Source: Mesodorylaimus sp. YZB2_4
Taxonomy: Eukaryota; Nematoda; Enoplea; Dorylaimida; Dorylaimidae
DNA length: 64,000 bases
Assembly (NCBI GenBank): GCA_030248295.1
Contig: JASANH010000479.1
Coordinates: forward strand, 1 to 64,000
Direction: 5' to 3'
Part shown: positions 20,410 through 32,575 of the stretch, one piece after another
Layout: each line of letters starts with the position of its first letter
Position numbering within the stretch: position 1 is the first letter of the stretch
Made by a program: the position numbers and the translations under genes
Notes under the pieces: model-generated
Seen by the model: the letters and a program-made list of their open reading frames with translations, nothing else
Told to the model about the DNA's origin: nothing
Databases searched by the model: none

Positions 20410-21439
20410 GTTGTTCAGAAGAGTAGCTGAAAAACATGCTAAGAACCTCTGGGGGAAAAATGCTGAAAAATTTGACGAACTGGCTGAAAAAGTGGTCGAT
20501 CTGTGCAGAAGCGCCTCGAGCCGACAGGAAGGTCTGCAGACGCTGGGTCTCCTGATCGCTGAGCACGAGCGCATGGATCCATGGATGTCTATAGGCCATT
20601 TTGATCCAATCGCCATGGCATTGTTTGCGTACCAAATCATTTTATTCATAAAATCGTTGACTTCCACTCTGACGTTGTTCAACGATTGTTTTCTTTTACT
20701 GTTTACAATGCGCCATCAGCGGGTGGCAGCCCTCCGAGGCGTCTCTTTGACAGGTCTACACGTAACGGAGAAGTATTCACTATATTTCTTCGATCGAGAT
20801 GTGCTTTGGATCGATACCACCTTGCTTCTTCGACTTGATCAGCTTTTCGACAATCTTTTAAGACGAATAACCCATTCTCGAGAAGGCTGTTATTCCTCCT
20901 GCTTTCTTTCAGTGATACAATTCGACAGGGCTTATGATTTTTCTGCTGCAGGAAAGCAAAAAATAGCCTGATTTTTCCGCCACTTGCCATGAAATCAAAA
21001 ATCGATGAAAAATCACCCCTGATCAATAATCGATAATTTCAATTTTCCAGCTAGATGAATCCGTTAAGTGACATGAAGAAATAATCATTGGCACGCCTAT
21101 AACTAACTTCAGCTACAGTAATTGAAGTGAGTCAATCTACAATTGTTGTCGCCTTTATGGATAAGATCGAAATGCGGAAAACCAAACTTTTGGGCTGGCT
21201 GGTGAAAAAATTTAAGAATTGACGACCGTAAAGACTGGTAACGCGTCAAAGGGGTTCATTTTAAAGTGAAATAAATTCCCTCTTGATGTAAACATTGCCT
21301 ACATGCACATTTATTACAGTTACTGTTTGGCGGTCAATAATATGTAGAAGAAGAGGGCTTAGCGCGCACAACTGTTAATTTTGGAACGTAGTATACCTTT
21401 GTTCCATATTTTTCGGCTACAGCCAATACCATTTTTATA
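20410..21439. other. No recognised gene; one open segment
   Basis: A plus frame stays open to 20971 and includes PHELFRRVAEKHAKNLWGKN and a long helical, charged stretch up to about 20600 that looks protein-like. I do not recognise it, and no start or splice sites define a gene. The rest shows nothing. Confidence 0.3.
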
Positions 21440-22135
21440 TAAACGGAATGACTGACTAAACTTTTATCCTAAATGACCAGCGGTGTAACACCCTCAATGC
21501 ATGCCCAAGCACACCATAATTTTTTTGCTGAAACTTCTGCTTTGGTTTGATTCCTTCCCTCCTATTGGCTGCTGCACGGTTTGGAGCCCACATGTGATCA
21601 TTTTGGGAGTTGTGAATTCCGTCCATATCAAACATCTTCCCTTCAGAAAACAGGGCGTGAATGGAATCAGATTTTCTGTACCGATTCCGGACCCACCTTG
21701 AAAACTTCTTTCGTTTCACCTTATGATTGTCAGGAAGTAATGATACACAATTTTTCGATAAGGGGTCAATCCGAGATCATTTTACAATATTTGGCGCATC
21801 ATTGTTTCCGATTATAGGAGCTAGCCAGCCAATTTTGCAGCGGTTCCCTTCTTTTTTGTCCGCAGACCACCCTTCACTGTTAGAATCATTTCCTTCGCGC
21901 CAACACAGCGCGGACTACCAGGAGATTTATGCACTCGATAGTGCCAGGTTTGGCGATCATTTTGCAACATCGCTTTATTGTTTTCAGACTTGCGGCCCCG
22001 TCTATTCAATTCTTCGAAAATCTTTTGGGGGACCATTACCTTTTTTTTACGCTTAGAAACAAGCAAATTTCGTAGGTCTTGACTTTCCTTTTCTTTGTAC
22101 AAGCACATGCACAATGCGATGGACAATAAACGCAC
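21440..22135 (-). pseudogene. Tc1/mariner transposase relic
   Basis: The N-terminal part (22135-21821) holds a basic helix-turn-helix-like region with SKRKKKVMVPQKIFEELNRR and SPRCVGAKEMILTVKGGL. Then, in shifting frames, DLGLTPYRK appears, followed by DGIHNSQNDHMWAPNRAAAN and KQKFQQK (21640-21520), which resembles the mariner catalytic block (D-G-x-N-x-QND ... FP-x-VMVW). Several stops and frame changes kill it. No flanking TIRs were identified by eye. Confidence 0.6.
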
Positions 22136-22229
22136 TGCCTGATGCAGAAATGAATGGTCTATATGCCTCAGTTAGTTTAAAGCTTACAATGCGACTGCTT
22201 CCGAAGAAAACTAGCCATTTCTGTGAGGG

Positions 22230-22697
22230 TCATTCTTTATGGCGCCCCGATAATATTTTGGAAAAAGCTTTCATTTGCACCTGCGGACAAATATCAATAT
22301 TTGGTTTTGTCAAGATTTTCTTAACGGTTGGCGATGTTCCCCTGCCAGGTTCATGCACTCCACGTGGGAAACTGCATGGATCCACGTAAACCCATTTGTA
22401 TTTTACGCGGAGCCCACGTGGAATACTTAATGGAACTCCAACTTTTAGGAATCTGGGAAGCGACTCTCCAAGTTTGGGAAATATTGTGACATTAATCGTA
22501 ACTTCAGGCAGGCCGAAATTTTTGCTCATTACGGCATTTATTGATCCTCCTTGAATCAAACATCGAGGACCAGTGTTGTAAAAGACTGTAGAGGCTGGCC
22601 TGGCAAATTGGTCCTCTACACGCAGCAGGCAGTTAAGAGCATCGAGTAGAGTATCCATCTTGGTCGAGTAAAATCGTAGGGGTGATGTTGCCGCCAT
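22230..22697 (-). CDS. Unrecognised 155-aa ORF
   Basis: Starts at an ATG in good context (ATCCATGGCGG) and reads MAATSPLRFYSTKMDTLLDA... with no known domain. It overlaps nested palindromes at 22359-22422, which argues that part is repeat DNA. It lies just upstream of the transposase relic on the same strand. It may be a chance ORF or an exon. Confidence 0.22.
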   Translation of the reverse strand: MAATSPLRFYSTKMDTLLDALNCLLRVEDQFARPASTVFYNTGPRCLIQGGSINAVMSKNFGLPEVTINVTIFPKLGESLPRFLKVGVPLSIPRGLRVKYKWVYVDPCSFPRGVHEPGRGTSPTVKKILTKPNIDICPQVQMKAFSKILSGRHKE

Positions 22698-25600
22698 GGA
22701 TCAGGTCAGAAGTCTTGGTTTGCTGCCCTGGCTTTTTGGCGGTGCAGAACCACCAGTTACTCCCTCCAGTAATACGGACTTACAGCCAGCAGGTATTACA
22801 AGGCGGAAGATCATTGTTATTTAATGATGCAACGCACATGATTTTCACACATTTTCACTGCCTTGTCAAGTCAGCGATCGATAGTAAGTGACCGCAGTTG
22901 AGAAGAAGCAGCTCCGACGTGCCTGGCTATACTATGAAGACGCCCAAAGATGCGAAACGTGATTCTGACTTATTATCTGACTTATTATCGCTCGCGATCA
23001 CTAATTATTAGTGACAATCTTGCAGAAATTGAAAAACAGCAAAGCACGACCTGAAAGGGTACTCGACATAGGAACAGGAACACAATGGTCACCTTAAAAC
23101 GTGATCGCGTATCCTTGGAAACTCCGATGGCGATTTGCGCTATCTGTATGATTGACAAAATGCTGCAGATAAAGCAGAATGCGAACTGGGGATACCATTG
23201 GAATACCACTGGTAGAAATTAGCGAGGTGATGTAAGAGAAAAGTGCATTCCATTTTCAGCTTCAGCGAACCATTACTCGCGGGGTCACGCACAGTCTCAA
23301 AAGACAAAACTTCCATTCTCTGGCGCAACTGTGCATGCTATTAAAAGGTAACTGACACGCGCGCAAGGGTGTGTAAACCCCCACCCCAATGCATCGTAAA
23401 ATTGTATGTAATAAGTCCACAACACACACAGGTCGATCTACTTTGCTCTTAGAATAAAACGCCTACCATTATGGACTTGTTAGCCGGGTACAGGCCCCTT
23501 AGTCATACGATGGCTTTGAGCCTGGCTAGCCTCTCACTTATTTGCCCATTTCCATGCCTAAACATATTTGGGTTCTTCTCATGCTAATCAGTTTGGACTT
23601 CAGGAACTGTGCCAAATCAAATTTCTGAAGCTTCGCGGTAAGTTGACAGGAAATATCGAATAAGATATAGGTCGCCCGCAGAAGTCGTGAATATCCCCTG
23701 CACAAAACCGCCGCTCTGTTACCCGAGGGATTCCTGCTAGCCGTTTATTGGAAAATAAACTGTAAGTATTATTGGAAAACAGGTTGAAAACAAGTACCTA
23801 CCACGGGACCGCGTCATTCCTTCTGTGAACATCATAAGCGAGCAATATAATATATCATGTTTTCAGGCGATCATTGTGTTCCTGCTCCCCTGATGCCTTT
23901 TCAAGTCTTATTACTCTTCAGTTTCTGCTAGCTTGGTCCTGCATGTCTGATAACACGAGTGGCTTGACGGATCTCGAGAATCTTCAAAGTTATGCTCTTC
24001 CATACCCAGGTCAAGAAGCACAGCTCATCTGACGTGAGAAATGACGCCAGTGGCGCCATGACATCATCATTCGCCTCTTGATATATCCGAACTATTTCTA
24101 TTCTGTTACACAGCGATGTACAACCCCGACTAGTGTTTTCTCTCATCACCCAAATACGAATGACAAGCCGTTTGTAGAGAGCGGCTGCATCCGCCCACGA
24201 GCTCTTCTGGACCAAACAACCAAGAACCAAAGGGAGAGCGAACGATCGAATGGCCAAAAAGGGGTCGACAGCAGGTGCTGATCAGATTGAACCAGAAAAC
24301 ATGGGGACGTATCTGCCGGTTATTGCAAGCTTAGGTGGTTTCTATTTGTCGGCTTATTGTTGTAGACTTCTTTCCGCCCAGTGGTGGCCCATCAGGAGGG
24401 CTCGCTACTGGTCTGTCCAGCTGGTCTCCAAATGAGATATCGAAGAACAGACTCGCTGTACGCTGAGCCAAGGTGGATCGTTAGATTCAGCTCTCCATGG
24501 GGGTCGAACGTGAAGGTGCCACAGGACAGGGTACCTGTGCTTGACTGACACGGAAACAAATTTTGCATGGGGCAGTGAGGAACAGTATGATAATGCACTT
24601 CACGCGGATACAACTGCAGAGATGCACACTGTACAATCCGCTATCATCTAGTCACTCGTCTTTTTCTAGGACGTGTCCCGAGTTGAATAGAGCTAATGGC
24701 ACGGTGGAGGAAGCTCACAATCAGGTGCACTAGCGGTTGGGAGTAATCGATACGCTCCCCTGGCTGGGACGTCAACCTCTTCGGTTGATGTTTCTAGGGC
24801 AGGTATAGTCGCGAGACTGGCCTTCTTCCAGCTGGAGTTTTTGCCTAGAGTCTTCGGTCTCGACTACATCCCGCCGCCTAGGTGCGCTGGTTACACAGGC
24901 TAGCGAGGAAAAAGTCAGAAGTCACTATTATCAGCATTACTAGCAAGCAGCTTATGGTACACACTACCTCCTTGAGTTGTTGGGCAGGACCGCAGCTCAT
25001 TTTATCTATTTTGCTCTATACTTAAAAAGTGCAATGACTTAACGATCCTAAAAGTCAGATTTTTGCATTTGCGCGAATTCAGTTACCATCCGAAATCCTG
25101 TCTCATGTTGTCCCGAAATGGGACCAGTTGCATCGATGACCAGTTTTTTGCCTCTGCATTAGCCCCTTTTACAAAAGTCCATGCCACTTCTTTGACAACA
25201 TCCTCTGGAAAACGAACTTGGCACCTTGCACGATAATCGGCCATAAAACAGCGCCTTTAGAATTTTAGGAAATGTCACATGTTTTTCAAAAAGGCTACGA
25301 TCATTGTGTTCCGAAAATAAACGGACATAATTTTCTTGGTTTGACCGTCCTTGAAAACTGAAAATGACAGCCAATTGTGACTTCAGAATGAAAACAAGGT
25401 TAGTTTGAAGGACACGAACGGGAAGAGGGAATAAAGCACTAACTTTAGCGTGACAATATCAGGGAGGGCAGTGTCTAAGCCGAAGTGGGGCGGGATTTGA
25501 CAGGTCTGGTACATAATACCAGAGAACTGCACGGAGTCGGGTCCCTTCGCATGCACTCCTTTCTGATCGTGAGCAGATGTGTGTACGCAGGTTTGAATCA

Positions 25601-26399
25601 TTGCTTGCATGCAGAGTACTGTAGAGTGGCATAAAGTTGTTTACGCTGTCGCTATTGCAGTATCTATTTTTACATTTAGTGCCTCCTGGCAGGTGCCGAC
25701 ATCCTCGAAAAAGCTGTGTTGGCTTATCGTCAAGGTAACCAATGCCTCGCGATGACCACATATGGTCGTAATAAGAGGCTAGAGCATGGGCGCAAACCAA
25801 TCGAGCCGGTCGCAGCTGTCCTTGGACGAGTGGAAGGCAATAAACTAGACGGGCCTATGACGAATGGGCCAGGTACGATATAGGGAGGCGAGGGAGGCCG
25901 TTTTAGAGGTTGCGGTAGGAATTGTGCGGTTCGATGACTGGCCGCTTGGTATAAGGGACTCTCCAGGCACGGGCAGGTAACATCAACAATGTTATAGGCT
26001 CCGTCGGGTTTTAGAAATTTTTCAAAATTCTACAGCCGTCCGTCTTGATCTCGGGTTCGTGCGCCTCCTAACAAAGAAGTTTTTCCCTGTGCATTCGCAT
26101 CGGTCGGCCATTCGGTTGAGCGGACAGTTCGCGGACGAGTTTCGTGCAAACAGTGCGAATTGGAAGTTCGCTATTTTATCCCCCACTTTAACTACGCATA
26201 CTTCGCCAGCCGACGAGGTGCCTATCCCTTGACCGTCTGACGGATTATGGCCCAAACAAGACTGGACCCTCTTGCTGCACTCTCGCGTCAACACTTGCCT
26301 ATTTGGGAATCTTAGTGGTCAAAGAAGTGTTGCTTTTTAGGACTGCTGTCGTTTGCATTAGTGAGTATTCGGACGATCACTGCTCAGCGCTCATTCATA
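22698..26399. other. Gene-poor stretch
   Basis: Apart from one MITE (24731-24896) I see no gene. The minus ORF 24392-24613 has a coding-like look (TGTLSCGTFTFDPHGELNLT) and could be an isolated exon, but no partner exon or family was found. Minus ORFs at 23928-24257 and 25159-25374 are unrecognised. Confidence 0.4.
24731..24896 (+). mobile_element. TGTAACC-family MITE, copy 2
   Basis: Holds the family core GGGAGTAATCGATACGCTCC, CTGGCTGGGACGTCAACC and GGTTGATGTTTCTAGG, and ends GGTTACACAG. The left terminus is too diverged to place exactly. Confidence 0.65.
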
Positions 26400-29300
26400 A
26401 TGCGACCAATAACTGCTGCTTTGCTTCTGCTTGCCGTCACATTGCCAGGTAAGGATTTTGTATGCTGTAAACCTGTGATCCTGGGAACCCAGCTCAAAGA
26501 CTCATCACACTGCACTTCCGATGGGTCAGTGACAATGGTCTGTGCTCCCTAAGCGTTGCAATCCACACACAGGTGTGGACCCAAGTCTGATTGACTTCAA
26601 ATCAGACGACTTTGTTTGACTATCTCGTTTCTTAGTAAATGGCTACCCCTAGTTTTCTCAACTCCACTCCCCGTCAATAGTGCTGTAAACTAATCCCGTC
26701 GCTCCTTCCAAGTGGGCATTGAGTCGACTCAGGTATTTTTGTGTGTTTTTGGGCTCTCTGTGGTAATAGGCATTAAATGCAAACAATGCATTGACTCACT
26801 TGTGCAGAGCTTTTGTCCGTTTGAGCGTTATAATTTTTCAAAATTTAAATCCTCACCTTGGACAGTGTATGGCTGAATTCTTAAAAACTAGACAGCGGAA
26901 CGTGGATGAATCATGCCATGTCGCACCCGCGTCTGCAATTTCGATTCTGCCAAGGCCATCTTCTCATCGGTCCATGGCTATACTTGGATGAACAGGCGCG
27001 GCGTGGCGTTATCGTCTGCTCGTTCAGGGTCGTTAGGTAGGCCGTCTTGAAATCACGCCATCCATGGTTCGATGACATTGATTCACATCAGCAAAGGCAC
27101 TACCTTTCGCTTTTTTAGATGAACAGTGACAGGAAATCGGCATCCGAATAGTGGCATCTATAGGACTCCTGGGCGTTTGTCACATCTTACGATTAGCGTC
27201 AAGGATGAGAGGCTAGTGGAAGCTAGATGGGGGCTAATGATGCCCATTTCTGTGCACATGTGGGCATTGTGACAATATCACGCATGGGGCAACATCACTC
27301 GGAGACCCGGTCGATGGCCTTTTTTTTTGACTGCAGGATGAGCAACGAGTCACGCGAACTTTTTTCATTGTACAGACGGGAATGAGACCGACAATCGGTT
27401 TCTAGAGTAGCGATTACGTGTTTACGGCTGGCAGACTGCGAAGTCATTGTTTGCATTGGTGGGTTGGACGAGGAATATCCGACGTCCGACTCATTTCGAG
27501 GGCCGCTGTGGGCGTTTTGACTGTCGTCTAGCCTATGGACAAAAACTGAGCGTGTGTGCATTGAGATGCAGGGGCGATAGGGCACAAGTAGAGCATGCAT
27601 AATCTCTTTTCAACTGATCAAATCGGATCCAGTTCCCGCGCCCTCATGATCGTGAGGTGAGGTATTTCCAGGGTCTGACTCAAAAACTTGGGCGACTCTT
27701 ATGCACGGTTCAATGAACGAAAAACTGGGTTGGGTAAACTAGAAAAGTGAACGGCATCCGGAAAAATTTTTAGTAATTTACATACGTACTGTTTAGCATT
27801 TGACTTTAGGCCAACAGGGTGATAAAGGATTTGAAATTAAAGCTCGCTTACAGTACGAGTATGATGTTCAGGACATACAACACGATCAGTCTTACCCACC
27901 AGGCTATGGGATGACTGGTCTCAAGCCAGGCGCTGATCATACGCATACCAGATACCAGGCTTGAAGAGACTTTGAAGTAACTAGTCATGTAAGCGCTGGA
28001 ATAACACTTGGTTCATTGAGACTTGGAAGTTGTTAGACTGTAGTGTAGTCGATTCTGTGTGCTTCTGTGTTTTCTAAGGTGCCAAAGCTCAGAGATAGCA
28101 TGAGATAACCAGCCCACAATCTACTGCAATCTATATAGATAATGTACACAAAAGATTGAGCCTTGAGTAGAATCGAACCCACGCCTCTGCCGCGAGATTA
28201 TTGGCCCGCCTGCTGACCACCTTTCACGACCAATACTCCCGATATATCTGCAGTAGGTCCTAGCGGTTCATTGCCCCCAGTTCTAGTAGTCCTGTCTGGT
28301 CAATATCATCTGCGCCCTAATGGGGTTTCTCTGTTTTAGTTTCTCAATCACTGAAGTGTTATAAATGTGACACAACGCCTGGTGATTGCCACACGGACTT
28401 CTGTGAGAACGGTTTATGGTGTACGGCTACGATAAGCGAGAACAAAGCTACCCGAACCCGTTCAGTAAGTAAGGACTGCTCGGCGACCAACCCTGCCGCT
28501 GGCAACGAAGATGGTTGCGTCAAAGAAATGGCTGCCGATGGAACTGAGAAATATCAATGCGGCTGCAACAGTGGCGATACTTGCAATAGCGAAGCTGGCA
28601 TCGCCCGAATGCAGGCTATGTTGAATAATCAATTCTCGCTGCCAGGTAAGCCTTAATGGAAATGTGTTTTCGAAATACGAGACGTGCAGGTAGGGGAAGC
28701 TAGCATAGAGTGAACGAATGCAATTAGTGTGTTATTAGGGACACAGGACTCGATTGTTGTACGAGTTCTATTCCCGTCTTTGGAGCACTTTACTTGTTTA
28801 CGTGTTCGGAACGAAGCCAGCCAGGGGTGTGCAGCCATTTGATTGGCTGAAAGACACAAGTTTCCACGACGTCAAAACACGGAAGCAGGATCACGACAAT
28901 CCTAATTTCAGGACAACCCGCTCCCGGACCGTCATTCCCAGGCGGCCCTCAAGGAAGCGCTGGCGGTCAACCCCCCAATGGCCAGTTGCCTCAAGTTCCT
29001 CCAAACTTGGTCAATCCGAACAGCACATTCACGGATGTGATCTCTGGTCAACCCACGCCTTTCTCCGGCCCACAGCAGCCGCAGCAACCCTTGCAACCTG
29101 GGCAACCTCAGCCGGGCCAAATCCCACCGGGACAACCTCAACCTGGACCTAACCCGGGAGCACCACCACAGCCAAATGCCAGTAGTCCGATCGGTGGTCA
29201 GCAAGCGCCTCAGTTCCCACCACCCAACGGCATTCAACCGTTCCCGCAAGGCGGCTCAAACATCCCACCTAATCAAAACAAACCGATTCCGAGACCAGGC

Positions 29301-30014
29301 GGACCAGAAACTGAAACTGGATTCGCCCCTCAGCCAGGCGGCATCCCAACAAACTCGGTTGACCAGTCCGGCTTAAATGGCACTGAGCCAATCCGACAGG
29401 GCGATGGGCGTCAGCCACCTCCGACCAACGACTTGGCTGGGAACCCTTCGGGTGGTCAGTCTAGATCCGGAGTTACCAACGTAAAGAGTGGAATGAGGAC
29501 GTGCGCTTGTACTGAACCATCGTGCAGTGGACCGTGCAAAGGAGAAGTCTGCTATCAGATGGCTTTTTCTGCAAACGGTAAGATAACTGCAACTACTTGA
29601 CTTTTCAAGCATGTGTAAGACCCGGCTTTGGTTCTCTGATCGTAAGCTATCCTGAAAACTACAAAGTGTTTATAGCTCACCCTCCCAAATATGCGCAACT
29701 CCGTTGGCAAGTACTGTATTCAGCTAGGCCTCTCTTTAGATGTCCGCAACCAGGCTTTTGCTGGAAAGCAAGGACAAATCATTCAAAGCGGCTGCACGGA
29801 CGATGCTAGCGTATTGGTCGAAGGCAGCCACCATGCTCAACGTCAAATCTCAAACTATCGATTCAAGATCAATGGACAAGAAATCACAGTGCCCGCCAGT
29901 GCAAGCTACTGCAATGATGGAGATTACTGCAACGGTGCTACGACCTTTTACTCCACATCCTTGACCCTCATTTCTTGCCTATCCTTGGCTGTAGCTTTTA
30001 TGATCAGGTTTTAA
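26400..30014 (+). CDS. GPI-anchored protein with two LU (Ly6/uPAR) domains
   Basis: Four exons: 26400-26448, 28340-28645, 28912-29577 and 29740-30014, all GT-AG and in phase 1. Exon 1 is a signal peptide (MRPITAALLLLAVTLP). Exon 2 encodes a Cys-rich three-finger domain starting LKCYKCDTTPGDC and ending CGCNSGDTCNSE. Exon 3 holds a Pro/Gln/Gly-rich linker of about 180 residues (GQPQPGQIPPGQPQPG and similar). It then starts a second LU domain (CACTEPSCSGPCKGEVCYQM), which exon 4 completes (SGCTDD ... ASYCNDGDYCNG). The protein ends in a hydrophobic tail (LTLISCLSLAVAFMI), the pattern of a GPI signal. It probably sits outside the cell on the membrane. AATAAA at 30345 could end the transcript. 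The last intron is less sure: two tiny introns (about 32 and 34 nt) are an alternative. Intron 1 is 1.9 kb. Confidence 0.75.
28150..28222 (-). repeat. tRNA-like SINE remnant
   Basis: On the minus strand this reads like a D-arm followed by a B box (GTGGGTTCGATTC) and then TACTCAAGGCTCAAT. The 3' part matches the remnant at 49500-49570. It lacks a foldable acceptor stem, so it is a tRNA-derived repeat rather than a tRNA gene. It lies in intron 1 of the LU gene. Confidence 0.4.
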
Positions 30015-30993
30015 CACAAGACGAAAAAGAGTTCCGTAGGCGCTGTAAATGCCACTGCGACAAAAGCCAGCTTTTTGCTATTGGGTTGTGCAAGATCAAT
30101 AACTCGATTACAGGTTTATTTTTTGCTTGGGTTTTTGACGTGAAGTTGTTCTTGCCTTTTGACTTCCTTAGGCTCTAATATGTTTGAGTGCACATACGGC
30201 CTTTCTATCACCCTGCTGTAATTTGCTGGGAGCCATTCACCCGCCGGTGATCCCTACCTAGCGATTTTGTCTGATATTTTACTTGGCGAACTTCTCGATC
30301 TGTGCTTTGAGTCTGGTGAGGTTTTAAGATTGCCGTGTTGATAAAATAAAGTCAAGAATGTTTTGTCGTGTCGCTTGTATGATCATCGAAAATGCTTGCT
30401 CATGCGTCCAAGACTCAAACATGAGACGGCGAAGACTCACAGTTTTGCTGGTTTGGCGAACAACTAGGTTTTGACTGCTCGCCTAATACGATCGGGATAT
30501 CGAAATGAAGGCTTACAAAATTATGGGAGCATCTGAGGTCTCATGAATACCGGATATTTGGTTTTATTGGAAATCGTTGCTCAGGCTTTATCACCATCTT
30601 CAGGCAAGTTATTCCACAGGAACAAGAACAAGCTAGATCGAAGGAGCTTCGCCCGTACATTACAATACTGTATGCCTCTAAATTATGTACGTTATTGGGG
30701 CAAACAAAAATGCTTTGTCCATGACACGGTGGTTAGTAAGCAAATGGTGCAAGGAATATGTTCAGTACAGGCCAGTCTCAAGGTATACATCGCAGTGGTG
30801 TCTCGCATCAGGGACATTGCCTCTGCTGTAGGTACAGTGTAATCGTGCGACAATGTAAAGCCCCGACCAACAGATGGTGCCACGCATCCTGCCTGAACTC
30901 GATCCCAGCGATGTGGTTTTTACATTGCGGTGTGCGGCTGTGATCTCATTTTTCTTTTATCGCGTAATTGAAATCGGAGAGAAACCTGTTGGA
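30015..30993. other. 3' flank of LU gene, no gene seen
   Basis: Contains a candidate polyadenylation signal AATAAA at 30345-30350 for the upstream gene. The ORF 30543-30842 has no recognisable features. Confidence 0.5.
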
Positions 30994-32030
30994 ATGGAAA
31001 CCATAGAAGAAGTATCTTCCGATACGAGTCCCGTTCTGATTGGAGCCAAGGAGAAGAGCGAGGAGGGCGGTCAGGGCGACTCTGCGACCCCTCGACGTCC
31101 GGCCAAGCTGACGAGCAGTCCGAGCTCGGCGAATCGTTTCAGGTGAGAGCGTGTTTTGTGGCTGGCATGCGAGTGGCAGGGTGTGGTTTCAGTTACCCTC
31201 TGCTCTACGTGTCCCCGTGCGGCACGATCTCGGTCATCTTTCGCAACGACCTGTTCGTGGAGATGACGGTGGACAAGACGATTCGTGTTTTGTGTCCGGG
31301 CAAGTTCTCGGCGGCCACGAATTCGCGAGGCACGTCGAGCTGCATCATGCACCCGAGGGCTCGTGTCTATCAGTCGGACACGCACGTCTACTGCGAAATG
31401 GACGAGGACAAGTTGGCCGTGTTCGGGTCTCAGGTGGGTGGTCGGGGGTCGTGTCGACGAGTGGACTAGTCGTGTCCGTTTTCAGGGCGTTATCTTCACC
31501 ATGAAACGTCTGGCCAATTCGTATTTGGTCAGTTCGACGACGGTGAAGGGCACGACTCCGATCCGCAGCGAGTTCATCACCTACCCGTGCCTGCAGACCG
31601 ACTTCACCATGAATCTGCTCTACATGCAGTCCGAGTGCGGCGAGCTGGCCGTGCCTCGCTGCCACGACATCGTTCGCAATGCCAAGTACCAAGTCCGCGA
31701 CGACGGCACCATCTCGGTCACCATCAATGGCATACTCATCAAGCAGCACCGCAACGGCGACCTGGCCGTCCACAATCGTCCTCGCAGCATACGCGCCTCG
31801 CCCGTCACCAACACCGTCTTCGTGCGCACCCACTTTGTCGACATGGGCGTGCAGGTGAGTGCAGCCCCCGGCCAGCCCCCAACTGACCCCGCCCGTTGCA
31901 GGAGGACGACAAGGCCTTCGTCAAACGGGGCGTCAAACGCATCCACTCGAGTCGCAGCGGCATGGTCGTCTCCGACGGCAACTGCATCACGGCCATGGAC
32001 CACTTCGGACGCATCGTCTCCTCCACTTAG
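30994..32030 (+). CDS. Unrecognised 295-aa protein, four exons
   Basis: Exons 30994-31142, 31193-31433, 31486-31854 and 31902-32030 join in frame across introns of 50, 52 and 47 nt with clean GT-AG ends. I start at METIEEVSSDTSP (30994); an in-frame ATG at 30874 would add 40 less coding-like residues. After an acidic, disordered N terminus the protein is a series of strand-like stretches with recurring patterns such as CGTISVIFRND, DDGTISVTINGIL and SRSGMVVSDGN. These suggest a beta-rich, repeated fold with scattered Cys, and there is no signal peptide or membrane helix. Exons are strongly GC-rich compared with neighbours, which suggests high expression or a conserved gene. The motif style recalls ciliary proteins with DG-x-I-x-V strands, but I cannot name the family. 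Confidence 0.8.
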
Positions 32031-32575
32031 AGTCTTGTCGTATTCATTGAAAATAATCGTGATGGTTTATTGATTTAAAATGTGAAGAATTGTCAGTTTT
32101 CGTTTTTTATGGCTGATTTTTTAAATATTTGCTTGTTTTGAAAGACAAGATGAGTTTTGGTTGAAAGACGTTGATGCAATTAGTTTAAATGATAAACACA
32201 TTATATTGACACTGATGCAACTGCGTTTATCAGATTGTGTGAGTCCCTGAACCAGCAAACCCTCGAGACGAAACACGGTGTGATTGATTGAGCCTACACT
32301 ATGTATCAATTTTCGTATTCACACAACACCAGCAGATCAGAAAAGTGCAGAAAAGCGCACTGCCCCAAGGCGGGTAAAAGCTCGGAAAATAATGATAAGA
32401 AGTTTTTGTTTTTGAATTGCGATCACTGCATGTATAACGAGTTAGAAGTTAATTCAAAACTTTTAGCTAAGTAAGTGCACAAATTCAGACTGCGAAAATC
32501 ATACTGTACATAGCGAGCGAGTAAGATCAATTAGATATCTCGTATCAGTTTCAATCAGAAACGAATATGAATCGA

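Noticed and set aside
28150-28222. tRNA gene
   Set aside because: B box present but no closing acceptor stem; a related sequence elsewhere indicates a repeat.
28932-29249. Minus-strand ORF over the LU gene linker
   Set aside because: Antisense shadow of the Pro/Gly-rich linker.
29578-29675. Two micro-introns (about 32 and 34 nt) in the LU gene
   Set aside because: In frame, but shorter than any other intron here; one 162-nt intron with a strong polypyrimidine acceptor fits better and keeps the LU cysteine pattern.
31345-31833. 162-codon minus ORF
   Set aside because: Antisense shadow of GC-rich exons 2-3 of the 295-aa gene, whose splice phases are consistent.
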